64,000 nt of DNA from NCBI GenBank assembly GCA_026413225.1, contig CM048557.1:57836987-57900986 (forward strand), given 5' to 3'. Numbering within the stretch: the stretch's first letter is position 1; the number at the start of each line of letters is the position of its first letter. Positions 23,552-35,900 of the stretch are shown here, piece after piece. The notes under the pieces were generated by a model. That model saw only the letters and a list, made by a program, of their open reading frames with translations. It was not told the origin of the DNA and did not search any database. Origin of the DNA: Otis tarda (Eukaryota; Chordata; Aves; Otidiformes; Otididae). Both the position numbers and the translations under genes were made by a program.

Positions 23552-25775
23552 ATATTTTAGTGACCTGCTATTTAAAAAATAACTACGTCAAATGGTGCAG
23601 CTTCCTTGATCATTGTCTCTATTTCCTTCAGGACATGTATTTCTCATGACCTATAAACACCTGTTCAGGTACTGCGAACGCAGGAGGATGGAGAGGTGGA
23701 GACTTGCAGGGTCTGGTTCTCAATCTCCAGCCTCTGGACTCCGGAGGAACTTCAGCAGAGATGGAGAGACAGGGAAGAGCCTTCACAGAGAGGGAGCATG
23801 CAGCAGCCCTGCCAGCGTGTCCTCAGCAGGATATGCAGCCCCTAGCACCCCTTTCCTGGGGGATGAATTCATTGACAGCTCAAAACTGTTGATTTTAGGG
23901 GGAGTTTTCCAGCATCTCTTCTGTTCTCTGCTCACTCTCTATTACAAAGCAGTCTGCACAAAGCTGTGAAGGCAAATTAATCCAAATCACCTAAAATGTG
24001 AATGTGAAGTAAATTAGGTAAACTAAATTAAATCATTGTATGTATTCTCTGATTCAGTGTTCAAGTGACCTTAATTTGATTAAGCTTAATTCATATCAAA
24101 GTGAATTATACTAAATATGAAATAGGGTTGACTTAATTAATAATGAGTGTGTCTGCAGGGATCTAATGTGGTTTGATTCATTACAGAAATGTTAATTCAG
24201 ATTACCTTTCTAGAGTTTCCTCATGTAGATAAACCCTACAAGACAGTTTATTAGTTATGCCTAAACTGGTGTAATTGTGCGTTTATTCTCCCTGGCTCTA
24301 GGAAGACCTTCCCACCACTCTCCTTGTGTGGGACTTCATGATCATTTTGTTGTGGGATGTCTTGTTAATTTGTTAATCCAGTCAAAGAAAATTCATCAGT
24401 TTTCTGCTGGATTAGCCAACTTTTAACATGGTTTGTGGCTACATGGTGTTCCGCAGGGTAAAGGTAGGAGTGTGAATGTGTGGTCAAGGTGGAGAGCGTG
24501 GGGTCTCGTTTCACCTCAGGTCAACCCGTTGTGCAAGAGACACCCTGCCTCCAGCACTGTTCATACTCTGGAACTTCACTCTCCGTTGGGTTACGTAGCA
24601 CATGGTCTAGGAGAAGTCGTGAGTCTTGCTGGAGTTGCTTAAAGTCAGATACCACCAAGTTGGATTTGCTCAGTGTTTAGGTACAACTGTCGTGTATTAC
24701 TTGGCTCTGGCTTGTACTTGGCTTTTTCTCTCCTTTGTGCCTATGTAGTACTACAGCATGTACCTTCTGAATAGCCGTCACCTAAGTAGCTTGTGCTTTC
24801 AACATACACAAGGTCTACTGACCCACTTTCTCACTGCTTTTCTTCCTCTCTGTCCATGGCTTTGAAGTTCTGCAAGTGTATTTTTTGCCATATGATTATT
24901 ACAGGAATGGACACATTATAATTGCAAAGATAGGATAATTGGTATGGCTGAGACCTGCAACTTTTCGCATAGGGTGTTTTTTAAGGACTTGCTTTGTTTT
25001 CAAAAGATTGTGCAAAAAAATGCCAATTTCATAGTGCTGCGCTTCAAGTAGCAGAACAGAAGCACTTGGTCATTTACAACGATTGACCAAGTTGAAATTA
25101 TCAGAGAGGCTTTAGGAGAAGAATGGATAATACATATGCACTAGAAGTAGCAAAGTTGATCTAATTTCATAGCTTTTTTAAAATTTTCTTTCTCTGAAGA
25201 TGAGTAAATTGGTACTTGAAAAATAGAGAAATTACCTGAAACCTGGCCTGAACTTTAGCATGAACTCTGACTTTGATGCAAAAGTCTCTGGACTTTGGGA
25301 GACTGGAAGGAACATAATATTGTGCTTCAAAATTCACTTGAAATCTACCCCCATAGTACTAGGAAATGCTTGCCGTCCCTTTCAGCATTTTTCACACCTC
25401 CTATTTTCAGCTTGCAGACGGAATGACTCAAAATAGTGACCAAAGGGCTGCTGTCAGCCTCTAGAAGCTTCCTGTGATTATATGGTTCCTTCTGTCTGGA
25501 AACCAGGCTTCAAAACCAGCGAGCTGTGCCCATCTCACCCTGTTTTAATATCAGCACACCCAGACACATAAACAATGTGCTTCCTCATGAGGCGATGAAA
25601 ATCAATGAGGCTTTGAAAAGACATGCTCTTTAAAGTCATGGCCTTATTTGGGAAGTTGCAAGAAGCTTGGCTGTTGCAAGAGAATATTTTGGCTCCGTGA
25701 CAGTTTCCTTTATACGGTTCTTCAGTGAGGAATCTCCTGTGTTTGTGCAGTGATAACTTGCAAGTGTTGCGTGCC

Positions 25776-25798
25776 TTTTTTTTTTTTTTTCTCCACAG
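25776..25798 (+). other. Strong polypyrimidine tract and 3' splice acceptor
   Basis: Fifteen T residues followed by CTCCACAG|G form a near-ideal mammalian/avian acceptor. The T15 could instead be the reverse of a retroposon A-tail on the minus strand, but no element is recognisable beside it. Confidence 0.5.
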
Positions 25799-25875
25799 GA
25801 ATATTTGATGGAGAAGAACCCAGTATGTTGTTCAAAAGAGGCCAAAGACCCCTTTGGACCTCTGTCTCGTCTAAA
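25799..25875 (+). other. Candidate 77-bp internal exon
   Basis: It is bounded by the acceptor CTCCACAG|G and the donor CTAAA|GTATGT. Two forward frames are open throughout. Read from the first base, the frame carries an in-frame ATG (MEKNPVCCSKEAKDPFGPLS). Its length, 77, is not a multiple of three. Joined to the ATGAG exon end at 11470, the ATG frame would stop after four codons. The exon could therefore be in a different frame with a start inside it, a 5' UTR or poison exon, or no exon at all. I do not recognise the peptide. Donor and acceptor strength are the only real support. Confidence 0.25.
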
Positions 25876-26718
25876 GTATGTAGAGAAAGCATGTTTTGAA
25901 AGGTAGACTGAAAAACTCCTAGTATTTCAGTATTGCTGAGGAGATTCATGTAGGTTTTATTATAATTACTTCTTTATACTCATTTCTTTTCCCACTACTT
26001 ATTTGTTGAGTGCTACCTTCTGTTTATGTAAGTGTGGGATTGTTTAGGAATAACCTGGTCTGCCGTTACCCTTTTGTTCCCTACACTCCTTGAGAATGTT
26101 TCCTTTATGTTCCTGACACCTTGGGAGCTGTGGTGGGATAAAAGAGCCGGTATGATAGAGATAAATAATAAACTGAAGGGAAGGTGTCAGAGACAGAAGC
26201 ATTTTAGACTTCAAGTTATATGAGGAGAAGGAGAGAAGAGAGACAAGATTATCATAGCAAGGTTTTGAAATGGTTTCAGAAGAGGTAGTTGAAAGAGAAA
26301 GAGGAATTAGAGAAGAAAGTTGTGTGGTTATAAGCTAAAAATCACTGTGGCTGTTGCTGAATCCCTTGTCATATGATAAACCAGTGGGATATAAAAATAT
26401 TGCAGAGACTTAAGCCACATAATTTAGTGAAGTGTGGAGGGAAGAGGACCTTCAGGACACAGTGATGTTGGAGATCTAGGGCAGAATGATGAGCAGTGCT
26501 GCATGGATCTGTCATGACACTGGTACCACAAAGGATACCCTTGAGCATCGACAGTACTGTTAAATAATCACAGGTTTTTTTGATAGATAGATAAGTCAAG
26601 GGGCAGAGGGTGAGGCTAACACAGTCTGATTGTGGGACTAGTACCTATCCTTCAGGTTTTACATCCCAGAAATGGTACAAAATATCCTTCTCCCCAGGAT
26701 ATGGGATCTTCTCAACAT
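25876..26718. other. Non-coding stretch
   Basis: Purine-rich unique sequence around 26220-26320. No gene or named repeat is recognised before the CR1 copy. Confidence 0.5.
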
Positions 26719-27536
26719 CTGTTCAACATCTTTGTCAGTGAAATGGACAGTGGCATAGAGTGCACTCTCAGCAAGTTCGCCGATGACACCAAGCTGTGTG
26801 GTGCCGTTGACACGCTGGAAGGGAGGGACGCCATCCAGGGGGACCTTGAGAGGCTGGAGAGGTGGGCCCGTGCCAACCTCATGAAGTTCAACCAGGCAAA
26901 GTGCAAGGTCCTGCACCTGGGTCATGGCAATCCCAGGCACAAATACAGGCTGGGTGGAGAATGGATTGAGAGCAGCCCTGAGTGCTGGTGGACGAGAAGC
27001 TCAACATGAGCCGGCAATGCGCCCTTGTGGCCCAGAAGGCCAACCGCATCCTGGGCTGCATCAAGAGAAGCGTGGCCAGCAGGTCGAGGGAGGTGATTCT
27101 CCCCCTCTACTCTGCCCTGGTGAGACCCCACTTGGAGTACTGTGTCCAGTTCTGGAGTCCCCAACATAAGAAGGACATGGACCAGTTGGAGAAGGTCCAG
27201 AGGAGGGCCATGAAGGTGATAAGAGGGCTGGAGCACTTCTCCTATGAGGACAGGCTGAGAGAGTTGGGGCTGTTCAGCCTGGAGAAGAGGAGGCTCCAGG
27301 GAGACCTGATAGCGGTGTTCCAGCACCTCAAGGGGGCCTACAAGAAAGATGGGGAGAGGCTGTTCAGTAGGGCCTGTTGTGATAGGACGAGGGGTAATGG
27401 TTTTAAAATAGAGGGAGGTAGATTTAGATTGGATATTAGGAAAAAATTTTTTACAATGCGAGTTATAGAACACTGGAACAGGTTGCCCAGAAAGGTGGTG
27501 GATGCCCCATCCCTGGAAACATTCAAGGCCAGGTAG
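26719..27536 (+). pseudogene. CR1 ORF2 reverse-transcriptase remnant in two frames
   Basis: Frame one, from 26719, encodes [20 protein letters not shown] followed by DDTKLC, so the FADD catalytic motif of the palm (codons at 26776-26787) is present. It then runs through the thumb segment [20 protein letters not shown] and leaves frame near 27000. Frame two (26982-27536) continues with [20 protein letters not shown] and the C-terminal [20 protein letters not shown], ending at a TAG in place of the usual Arg/Leu codon region (FKAR then stop). No endonuclease domain or ORF1 is present. Confidence 0.88.
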
Positions 27537-27654
27537 GATGAGGCTCTGAGCAACCTGATCTGGTTGGAAATGTCCCTGCTCCTTGCAGGGGGGTTGGACT
27601 AGATGACCTTTGAAGGTCCCTTCCAACTCTAACCATTCTATGATTCTATGATTT
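26719..27654 (+). mobile_element. CR1 LINE fragment, the longest in the window
   Basis: About 935 bp of the CR1 3' half, from within the reverse-transcriptase palm to a complete 3' tail with two ATTCTATG units (CCATTCTATGATTCTATG). It has the catalytic FADD tetrad, the thumb and C-terminal segments and the 3' end. A short deletion near 26982 removes part of the link between the palm region and the LNMSRQC segment and shifts the frame, so the copy cannot encode an intact enzyme. Sequence is close to the minus-strand copy at 31984-32392. Confidence 0.95.
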
Positions 27655-30244
27655 TCTTCCACCTGTCCTCACTGGGTTTCCTTTGACCTGTTCTTGCTGT
27701 TCCTCGTACTGACCCAACATACATTTCAGCTCTTCTCTGCTCTGCCCGGTGACTTTCTGTTTCAGAGGAAGTGGGGAGGCAGCTGTGAAGGCTGTTCTCT
27801 GTCCCCAGCCCTACACCGCTACAGTGCCAAAGGAAATATCCGTCTAGCACTGGCATGTCTTTGGAAAGGGGCAGGTGGAGGGGGTGGAGCAGAGACAGCC
27901 CAAGGGTCTATCGTCACTTATATTTCCCAGGAACCAACACTGTCTGATAATGCTAATGTCAATTAATATTGTTCTCGTTTAATAGCAGCCTGAGGTTGCA
28001 GGGAAAAGAGTGGCATGCCTATGGCAGTGAATGGGAAAGTGAGATACTTGTAACTTAAGAGAGTCTGAGCTGTTTGCAGCTAATATGGGGAATGCAGCTG
28101 GGAATGTGAGGCTGGGAAGAGCAGGCATTGGGTTAGGCTGATCTGTAGTCCTCTGAGACAGAAATGTGAGTTCGAAATGGGGAAGAATAGTGATGCCTGT
28201 CTGTGGCTGGAAACTTAGTAGGAGTTTTGTGAGCAAGGGGAATGAGCTTTGAATAGTATTTGAGGCTTTGTGATGATCTCTCATTTTATGAGTCTCAAGA
28301 ATTCATTTGCAGATCCTTGCTACTTCTGCCTTCCCTTTCAAGGTCACGGGGATGCACAGACTGCTCTGCAGCTTCATTAGAAATTAGCCAAGCCAGGATC
28401 TGACTGGGATGTTTATCTGTGATGACCTGACCGTTTTCTTCAGGAAGTAATTTATACTTGGAAAGACAAATGTATCTCATGCCAGAGAACAGGTCATGCT
28501 CACTTCTCTTTGCCTCCAAAGATGATGGAAGTAGAATTTGACTTGTGAATAAATATTTAATACTTGAAGATATGACTCAGTTGTTTAAACTGAATTGGTG
28601 TTCAGTTCCATTTGAAATGCTCTGGAGTACCCAAGTGATGGATGTGTGGCTGATGGCCATGACCTCTGGGAGACCAGAGCCCAGTGGGATGCCAAACACT
28701 GTACCTGTGCTTGGACATCTGGATTTAGGCAACTGGTTTGAATCCCAAGCAATGCCAGGCAGGATGACAGCGAGACTATGCAATATTTCAGCAGTGAGTT
28801 GGGAGGAGAAAGCTTTCCTTTGCTGCAGTTTGCTCTGGGGTTTGGTGTACAAAAATCAGTCAGTGCAGCTGCAGCCAAGATGCCTCTGATTGCAAAACCC
28901 ACTCCTTATTTCCCCTTCTGTCTTTTCCTAGTCCTGTATGCCTTCTTTGTGCAATTTTGGGATGAACAAAAGTGTATCTCATTACGGTGACGGTTTGGTT
29001 TGTCAAAGACCTCCCTAGTTCGGGCTGTGGGTTGAGCAGAGGTCTAGGAGTTGGCAGAGCCCAGATAAGAATTCAGACTTCATCAGTGACCTTCCTACAC
29101 AGTCCTGAAGCAAGCGCCGTGGTTTCCCTCAGTGTTCCATTAACCACCTCAGAAATCCGGATCTTACTAGATAACTCACAGGAAAACTAGGAGAGATATG
29201 GATAATTTTGGATGCAGAAAGCAAAGCAAGGTGCCCCAAACGTGGGGTCTGTGCTATTGTTTTGCTTCTTTATGAGTGTTAGTGTTTGTCCTTTTGTTAA
29301 GAAGCTGATCTCATTCCAGTAGCACTGGAAACTGAAGAACTGATGATGTTCAGATGATGATGATCTTGAAAGCTGCCCAGTTTCATGGATTGTGTAATGG
29401 CTTTTGCTGTGATGCTGTTTTTGTAACTTACATGCATTTGACTCTAAAGTGTAACTTGCAGCTTATGTAAAAAAAGACATTTTTGTGTTCATTTTGACAC
29501 CTTCTTTAATTAAAGTGTCAGACCTAATAATGTTTCACTGAAGAAACCAATGAACCCTCTCCAAGGAGTCCTGCACGAGCAGCAAAGAGCAATTGCGATA
29601 TTTCTCAGGCTCTTAAAGAAAAACCAAAAAAACCCTCCAGTTTTTCAATCTTCAGTCTTTATTTGAAGAACAAATAAAGGATACAAACATTAGATTTAAA
29701 ACAATACTTTGCAACTTAAGCTGCCTGATTTGGTTTTGATTTGCCATGGAATGTCACACAACATATCTTCTTGCTATGTCTAGCTCAAAACCATTGGGTC
29801 TTGCTGATGCTCTGCAAAGAAATTGGTAAAGCTAGCAGAAACCCACGCCTTCGCTGCAACGACCCTTTGCAGAGTGCAGTGTGACCAAGTTGCGTGCATT
29901 TCAGAGAAAGACATCCCTGAATTTTCTCCTGTGTTATCGAATATCCTGGTGGCCAACTGTAACTCTCCTCCAGCCTTATAGGAAGAAGGCAGCATGAAGT
30001 CTCAAAGTTGTAGTCTAAATGCATTGATGCTTTTTGTTAAAGATTATGCATAATCTTCCTCCACCATGTGTATTTTACTTAGGGAGCATATGTTGTCAGT
30101 AAATAAATTCTGCATGAGATGAGATATCACAAAGAGGAGAGGTTGTGGGAATGACCTGATGTGTCTTGTGCAGCAGCTAATGTAGCAGCCAGGCATGCTT
30201 TGGGAGCAAGCTGTGGTATGTCCAATGGATGGAGAGGTCCTGCT
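27655..30244. other. Non-coding stretch
   Basis: Unique sequence between two CR1 copies. Several 70-115 codon frames overlap on both strands around 28550-28900 without any recognisable domain. No named repeat is seen. Confidence 0.5.
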
Positions 30245-30600
30245 CACAGAATCACACAGAGTCACAGAGGTCAGCAGGGGCGTCTGGATATCAGCTAATC
30301 CAACTCCCTGCTCAGGACCTTGTCCAGTTGAGTTTTGAATATCTCCAAGGATGGTGATGTCACAACCTTTCTGGGCAACCTGTGCCAGTGTTTGACCACC
30401 CTCATGGTAGAAAAGTTCCTTCTTATGCTTGAATTGGGTTTCCTATATTTCTAAATTTGTGCCCATTGCCTCTTGTCACCTCTGAGAAGAATCTGACTTT
30501 GTCTTCTTTACTCCCCCATCATGTATTTATACACAGTGAGGAGTGTGTCTATGAGGATGTGATGGGAAACACTGTTAAAAGCCTTACTGGAGTCAAGACT
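30245..30600 (-). mobile_element. CR1 LINE, old copy with a large internal deletion
   Basis: Reading the minus strand from its 3' end, CACAGAATCAC...GTCACAGAGG starts a typical CR1 terminus and continues through the last 290 bp of the element. At about 30540 it jumps directly to a reverse-transcriptase segment reading DSSKAFNSVSHHIL (30545-30597), matching the conserved SKAFDTVSH motif that normally lies far upstream. Most of the palm, thumb and C-terminus are thus deleted between two adjoining pieces. Divergence from the other copies suggests an older subfamily. Confidence 0.85.
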
Positions 30601-31983
30601 TGTTGGTGCAGAGTAAACCGGAACCTAACCAGTGTGACATTGGCCTCACTTTTTCCTGGATGGAAGCATAGCTCCAGTGGCATCACACCACTAGCACCTC
30701 CCTCCTGCCAGCAAGGTCGTATGGGTTAGCGTCTAAAACTGCTGATGGCTGCTGGGCTGACCTGAAGCCCTGGAGGAATCAAAACTTTAGTATGTTCTCA
30801 TAGGAGTGAGTAAATTATGTTCTGAAATTGCCACAGCTTATGTTTGGTCTGCTGTCAGAAGCTGTTTCTAAAGAATTCCACAGTATAAAATGAATAATTC
30901 TTTCATGTTTATTCTAACATACTTTGCATCGATTATTAGAAGGAGAAAAAAATTCTTATTTTTTTGTTGGTGGTGGTCTGCTCTGAACACAGGGGCTCAT
31001 TTCCAAGAGCATACAAGTATTAACTGAAGCACTAGGACTTTATTGTTTAGCTAAAACTTCCTGTGAAAGCAGGGGCAGTGTACGTCTTAATGTGATAGCA
31101 ATGCACCCAAGTTTTGGCAAATTCTCTACCATTAGTGCCTTACAGTGGATCATCCTTGCATGCCCTGGGTGAAATTCTGGGTCATGATTAGATCCGAGCA
31201 TTGACGTTATATCTATGTAAAATCCCCGTAGGCTAATAGCTCCTAAGATCTCGGCGCTGTGATCTTGTGCTGCAGAGAGCTTGCTCAACAGATACACGGT
31301 ACCCATGGAGTTTTATCAAGTGCAGTGAGGTTACTTTTGGCAGATAGAAGCAGAAATATACAACTTAACCTTGATTTTTCTCCTGTCTACATCCTACCAT
31401 TTAACTAGAGAGTGCCGAGGTGTAAGACAACTCAGTTGTTACTAGGAGTACTCTTCTAATGTTTACCAGAGAAGATGTCAAGTAGATGCTGATATTTTCC
31501 ATGCAGAGAAACTTCTGACCTGCTAATATACTCGATAATGAGTCCCCAACCCAGCAGGGATTCATGTGCTCATCTGTGTGTGGGAAGTTGCTTGGTTAAT
31601 GTTGGCTGCTACTTTTGACTGCAAACATGCCACTGTATAATTTGAATGCTTGTAAGATCTAGGCCGTTGGATTCCTTGAAAATGGCAAGAAATCAGGGTA
31701 TTTATGGTGGTATGAAAATACCTTTGTTTGTATTCACGTCTGAAGTACATGTTTGTGTTGGTTGATATATGATGTATACACCTCATATAGATGTCCAAAT
31801 GTTTTATTGTCAACCTATGCTTTAGTGGATGACCATGGTTTATTCAGACACTCTTTTCATACCCAGTGACATTTCATTTGTTGGTGATGATAATGCAAGT
31901 CTAGTTTTAGCCTCCCACTTCTCTTTTTTCCCATTTAATCCCTCACAACTTGGAAAAAGTCAAATTGGCTAATTATAGCTAGC
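30601..31983. other. Non-coding stretch
   Basis: Unique sequence without recognised genes or repeats; short frames only. Confidence 0.5.
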
Positions 31984-32392
31984 TTAGACCTTTAAACATC
32001 ATCTAGTCCAACCCCCCCCTGCAAGGAGCAGGGATATCTCCAACCCGATCAGGTTGCTCAGAGCCTCATCCAGCCTGGCCTTGAACGTTTCCAGGGATGG
32101 GGCATCCACCACCTCTCTGGGCAACCTGTTCCAGTGTTCTACAACTCGCATTGTAAAGAATTTTTTCCTAATATCCAATCTAAATCTACCTCCCTCTATT
32201 TTAAAACCACTACCCCTTGCCTTGTCACAACAGGCTCCGCTAAAGAGTTTCTCCCCATCTTTCTTGTAGGCCCCCTTGAGGTACTGGAAGACTGCTATCA
32301 GGTCTCCCTGGAGCCTCCTCTTCTCCAGGCTGAACAGCCCCAGCTCTCTCAGCCTGTCCTCATAGGAGAGGTGCTCCAGCTCTCTGATCATC
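31984..32392 (-). mobile_element. CR1 LINE 3' fragment, young-looking
   Basis: The reverse complement carries a continuous ORF2 C-terminus ([20 protein letters not shown] ... [20 protein letters not shown] ... LLLAGGGW) over 130 codons, with a slightly extended C run near the 3' end. The 5' break falls at IRELEHL. It is very similar to the corresponding part of the plus-strand copy at 27.2-27.6 kb, in inverted orientation. Confidence 0.95.
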
Positions 32393-32823
32393 CAAATGGA
32401 AGCCTACAGTTCCTTTTATTTTCTCTGAAAGAGTTCTCTATGTCTTCTGCTCAGTGCTTGTGCAGATTAAGATACTAATCAGCAAAGATGTAGCAGGTAT
32501 AAGATGCTGTGGCTGTCGGGTGAATATTGAGGCAGCATAATTCATAATTGCTAACGGGAGTTCTGTGTGCAGTGTGATTCAAATCAATCTGTGCTGTATT
32601 GAAAAAGTTACAGTTGATAATTTTTTATGTTGGCATAAATAATACATTACTGCCTCACACCTCAAATTTGTGCAGCCCTGTACCTTTCCTTGGAGGAGAT
32701 TTTGTGTATTTTAAAATAACTTTTCATAAGCAGACAGAAATACCCAACTCTTGGTCATGTCAACTAACATTTGCAACCTATACAGACTGAATCTTAGCTT
32801 TTTAGATGTTTAGACTAGATGTT
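32393..32823. other. Non-coding spacer between two CR1 fragments
   Basis: Unique sequence of about 430 bp without a recognised gene or repeat. Confidence 0.5.
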
Positions 32824-32950
32824 CTAGTCTAAATCTATTCTCTTTTAGTTTAAAGCCATTACCCCTTGTCCTATCACAACAGACCCTACTAAAAAGTCTG
32901 TCTCTTTCTTGTAAGCCTCCTTTAAGTGTTGAAAGGCCACAAGATAGCCT
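32824..32950 (-). mobile_element. CR1 LINE short internal fragment
   Basis: About 125 bp matches the reverse complement of CR1 just before the ORF2 C-terminus, including CCATTACCCCTTGTCCTATC and the CTTTCTTGTAAGCCTCCTTT segment. Both ends are missing. It is more diverged than the copy at 31984 and covers part of the same consensus interval, so it is a separate insertion and not a piece of that copy. Confidence 0.85.
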
Positions 32951-35900
32951 TGTCTGTATTTGATTGTTATGTCTTGCTATTAAAACTGCTAGGGACCTTT
33001 CAGTTTTCAGCTTCGTATGGCAATCGACACCACACAGTCCTAAATTTGACCGGGTATTGCAGGCACTATTGCAGCGATCGATAACTTAATAATCCGTATG
33101 GAGCCTTTAGCTTTTGGATTGCAAGTTGTGACTTGGTGCTATATCCCCAAAGGCTGATTAGAAAATCAGTAAGAATCCCATTCCCTCCGGTTCACTCCAG
33201 TGCATCTTCCCTTAAGCACTAGAATGGGGTAGATGGGGCTGTATTTGGAAAAGACATCCCATTTCAGCCCTGTGAGATGCTGTGTGCTTGCCTGCACCTG
33301 GTACAGTGTCTGTTAATGATAATGGTACGTGCTACTGCCAGCGTGATAAGAGTAAAGCTGTGGGAGAAAAACATAGGGAAGACCTCACATCAGCCATCCT
33401 GGGGTCAGGCCAAGCCTTGAGATTTGCAAGGCATGAGGCATATTTGGGCCAAATTTCAGAGGGAGAAGAGTGAGTTTTGCTGTGCAAATGTTCATGCGCT
33501 GTGATAATTTCAAGCTGTATAAATGAGGAGGGAACATAGGTAGGATTTTTTTTTTTTTGGTGAAGGTTAACTTCACAAAATTAACCTTCAGTGGTCAGAG
33601 TAGAGACTAGAGACTGAAAGGGAGCAGACTATTCTTGTGCATCAAAATTCATGTAGCGCTTTAAGGCAATGTAAAATAGAAATCCCACTGATGAAATGAG
33701 GAAAAAAAAAAGTTCTTTTTCACTCCACTCTCCCTTCCTTTAACACCTAAAGGTTTGAGTCAATACTCTGATATTGAATATACTATTGTTCAGTAAACTT
33801 TAGGGCACTGTAATTATTTCCACAATTTTCCCAGTACCTGAACAACCTAAGGTAGCCATTCCTTCTTCTATTTCAATAATCCTTTTAAATCTTATTTTCT
33901 TAAGCCCAAGAAAGACTTTTGAACTCAGAGACAATCCTATTGAAAGGAGATTTTTTTCAGCATACTCTGGGATGCTGTCTGTGATTGCCACATCCTTCAC
34001 GGTGCAGCAATGTGAGAGCTGCGGTGGATGTGTACTGATTATGTATGCTCTTGTTGGCTCATTTCCCTTCTCCTTTCTGTTTTCTTCCTCATGAATTGAA
34101 GCGAATGCTGGATTTTTCAGTGCAGTTGTGTTTTTGGTTTTAGAGTGGTCTGAATTTCACTTCAGCATAATGATAATACAGGCTTAATGACAGAAGTCTG
34201 CTGTGTTAGTGGCTTTTTCCTTGCTTCAGCAAGGGAAAAAATAGTTACCTCATTAAAATATCTCAGTCTGCTTGTGATCGGATAATGTCACTTAGCATCT
34301 GGCCAAGGCTTTGGTGGAATCTCAGGTTAAGAGGACCAATACTGATACACTGATGTACTGAATACCAGTAATGCAAGATGTTATTCTTGGGGAAACTAGG
34401 TTCTTACACAGAGTATCAACACAAGGCCCTTGTATGCCACTTAAATAGTAGCTAAAGCCAGAAATTTTGCCATTATCCTCTGCCTGGTTCTGGTTTGTCG
34501 TATTTCCAGCCTTTTTTTTTTTTGCATCTTGTGCTTCTTTGTCAAGCTTTCATCAAGGATAACCACTTCTGTCACAGTCTCACTTGTTTGTGAGAGCCTG
34601 GAATTAAAACTGCAGATTGTTTTCCAAAGCTACTAATCTTGTTCAGTGGGAGGGAACCCTCATTGTCACATCTGTCTGGCCTTGGATCAGAAGGTGGAAT
34701 CTGAGTCCCACAGTTCCCATTAATCGCCCCACCCAATGTTTACTGTCATTTTACTTTTCCATGACATAATTTGATTTTGTGGTAAAGTGTGGGACATTTT
34801 TCACCAAAGATCTGGACTGATTATACAGCCAGGCAGGGAATAAACAACTCCTGCTCCTGAAAAATTTCATTGCTCGTGGTTTCTGACATACCTCCTGTCT
34901 GCTTCTGGAGACCTTTGGTCTGGCTCAGGGCATGAGAAGTTACAGTCTTGTTTGCTAAGAAGTCATAAAGAGGTATTATAATCCAGCATCTATTTATGTA
35001 TTTGGCCATTGCTTGTGTTCATGTGACTTTCTGAAGCCCCTGTGAGTTCTCTTAGGTAATTGCATGCTGAGCCTCATTCATGTCGACAATATGACATGAT
35101 GGTCTCAGATCTTGCCATCTAACATGGGAATCCTAGTAATTAATTAACCAGAAATGACACTATTGGTTATCTAAAATGATAGGAGCCCTGCTCTTGCTGT
35201 CTGTAATTCTGTGAGCTGTTGTGAAAGTGCTGGCTAAAAAAAATTAAGTTAAAAAAAGTTATCCTACTGAAACCTTTCAGCAGCTGACCTCTACTGAATA
35301 TGGAAGCTTTCTGGAAACTGTTTGTGTTTTGAGTCCTTCACAGTGAACGCATTGACGAGGGAAGCCTTGACTTGAACAGTTGACTATTTATTTGCATAGT
35401 GGCTCTTAAGAAACTGCAGAAATAGGAAGACCAGACAGTGATTTTGTCAACTCTATTTGAAAGAGAATGAATACTTAAGGGAAACAGTACACTACATTTG
35501 CTGTTAGTTCTGTAGAAGGGTTTTTATTTTAGCTAGCATGAAAAATAAACACATTTCAAGTGAAAAAACAGCCCTCTTCCACTTGAATTCCAGTAAGAGA
35601 AAGATTGAGGTGAACAAGAGAAAAGAAGTTCAGGCTTGCCTCATTCACCCCTGAGGGATCTTGGCTAGCTCTGACTTTGAAGGTAAAACCTTCGTTCTTG
35701 TGGAGTCAGTGGCAGAACACTTGCTTGCAAGGGGCTACCTCACCTGTGCCCAGCTGCTTGGGTACTGTGTAAAGAATCGTAGAATATAGAAAGCATGAAG
35801 TTCAGCCTACCTATGGAAGATGACTTTTCTTGATTGTTGTATCGTTCTCCTCTCTGCTAGTTTTACTCTTTTGTTAGGCTCTAGCCAGAAGCACCTATCT

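Larger units (their letters stand above)
19231..25770. other. Long non-coding stretch
   Basis: No gene or LINE is recognised over 6.5 kb. Items seen are an imperfect 36-bp duplication at 21081/21131 and a 12-bp perfect inverted repeat at 23517-23551. Open frames up to 179 codons (21480-22019, minus) have no domain or splice context. Confidence 0.5.

Noticed and set aside
28545-28902. Overlapping 91-114 codon frames on both strands
   Set aside because: No recognisable domain; frames on both strands over the same DNA point to chance.
35774-35815. AGAATCGTAGAATATAGAAAG, like a reversed CR1 3' end
   Set aside because: Only the first dozen bases resemble CR1; the following sequence does not match any part of the element.
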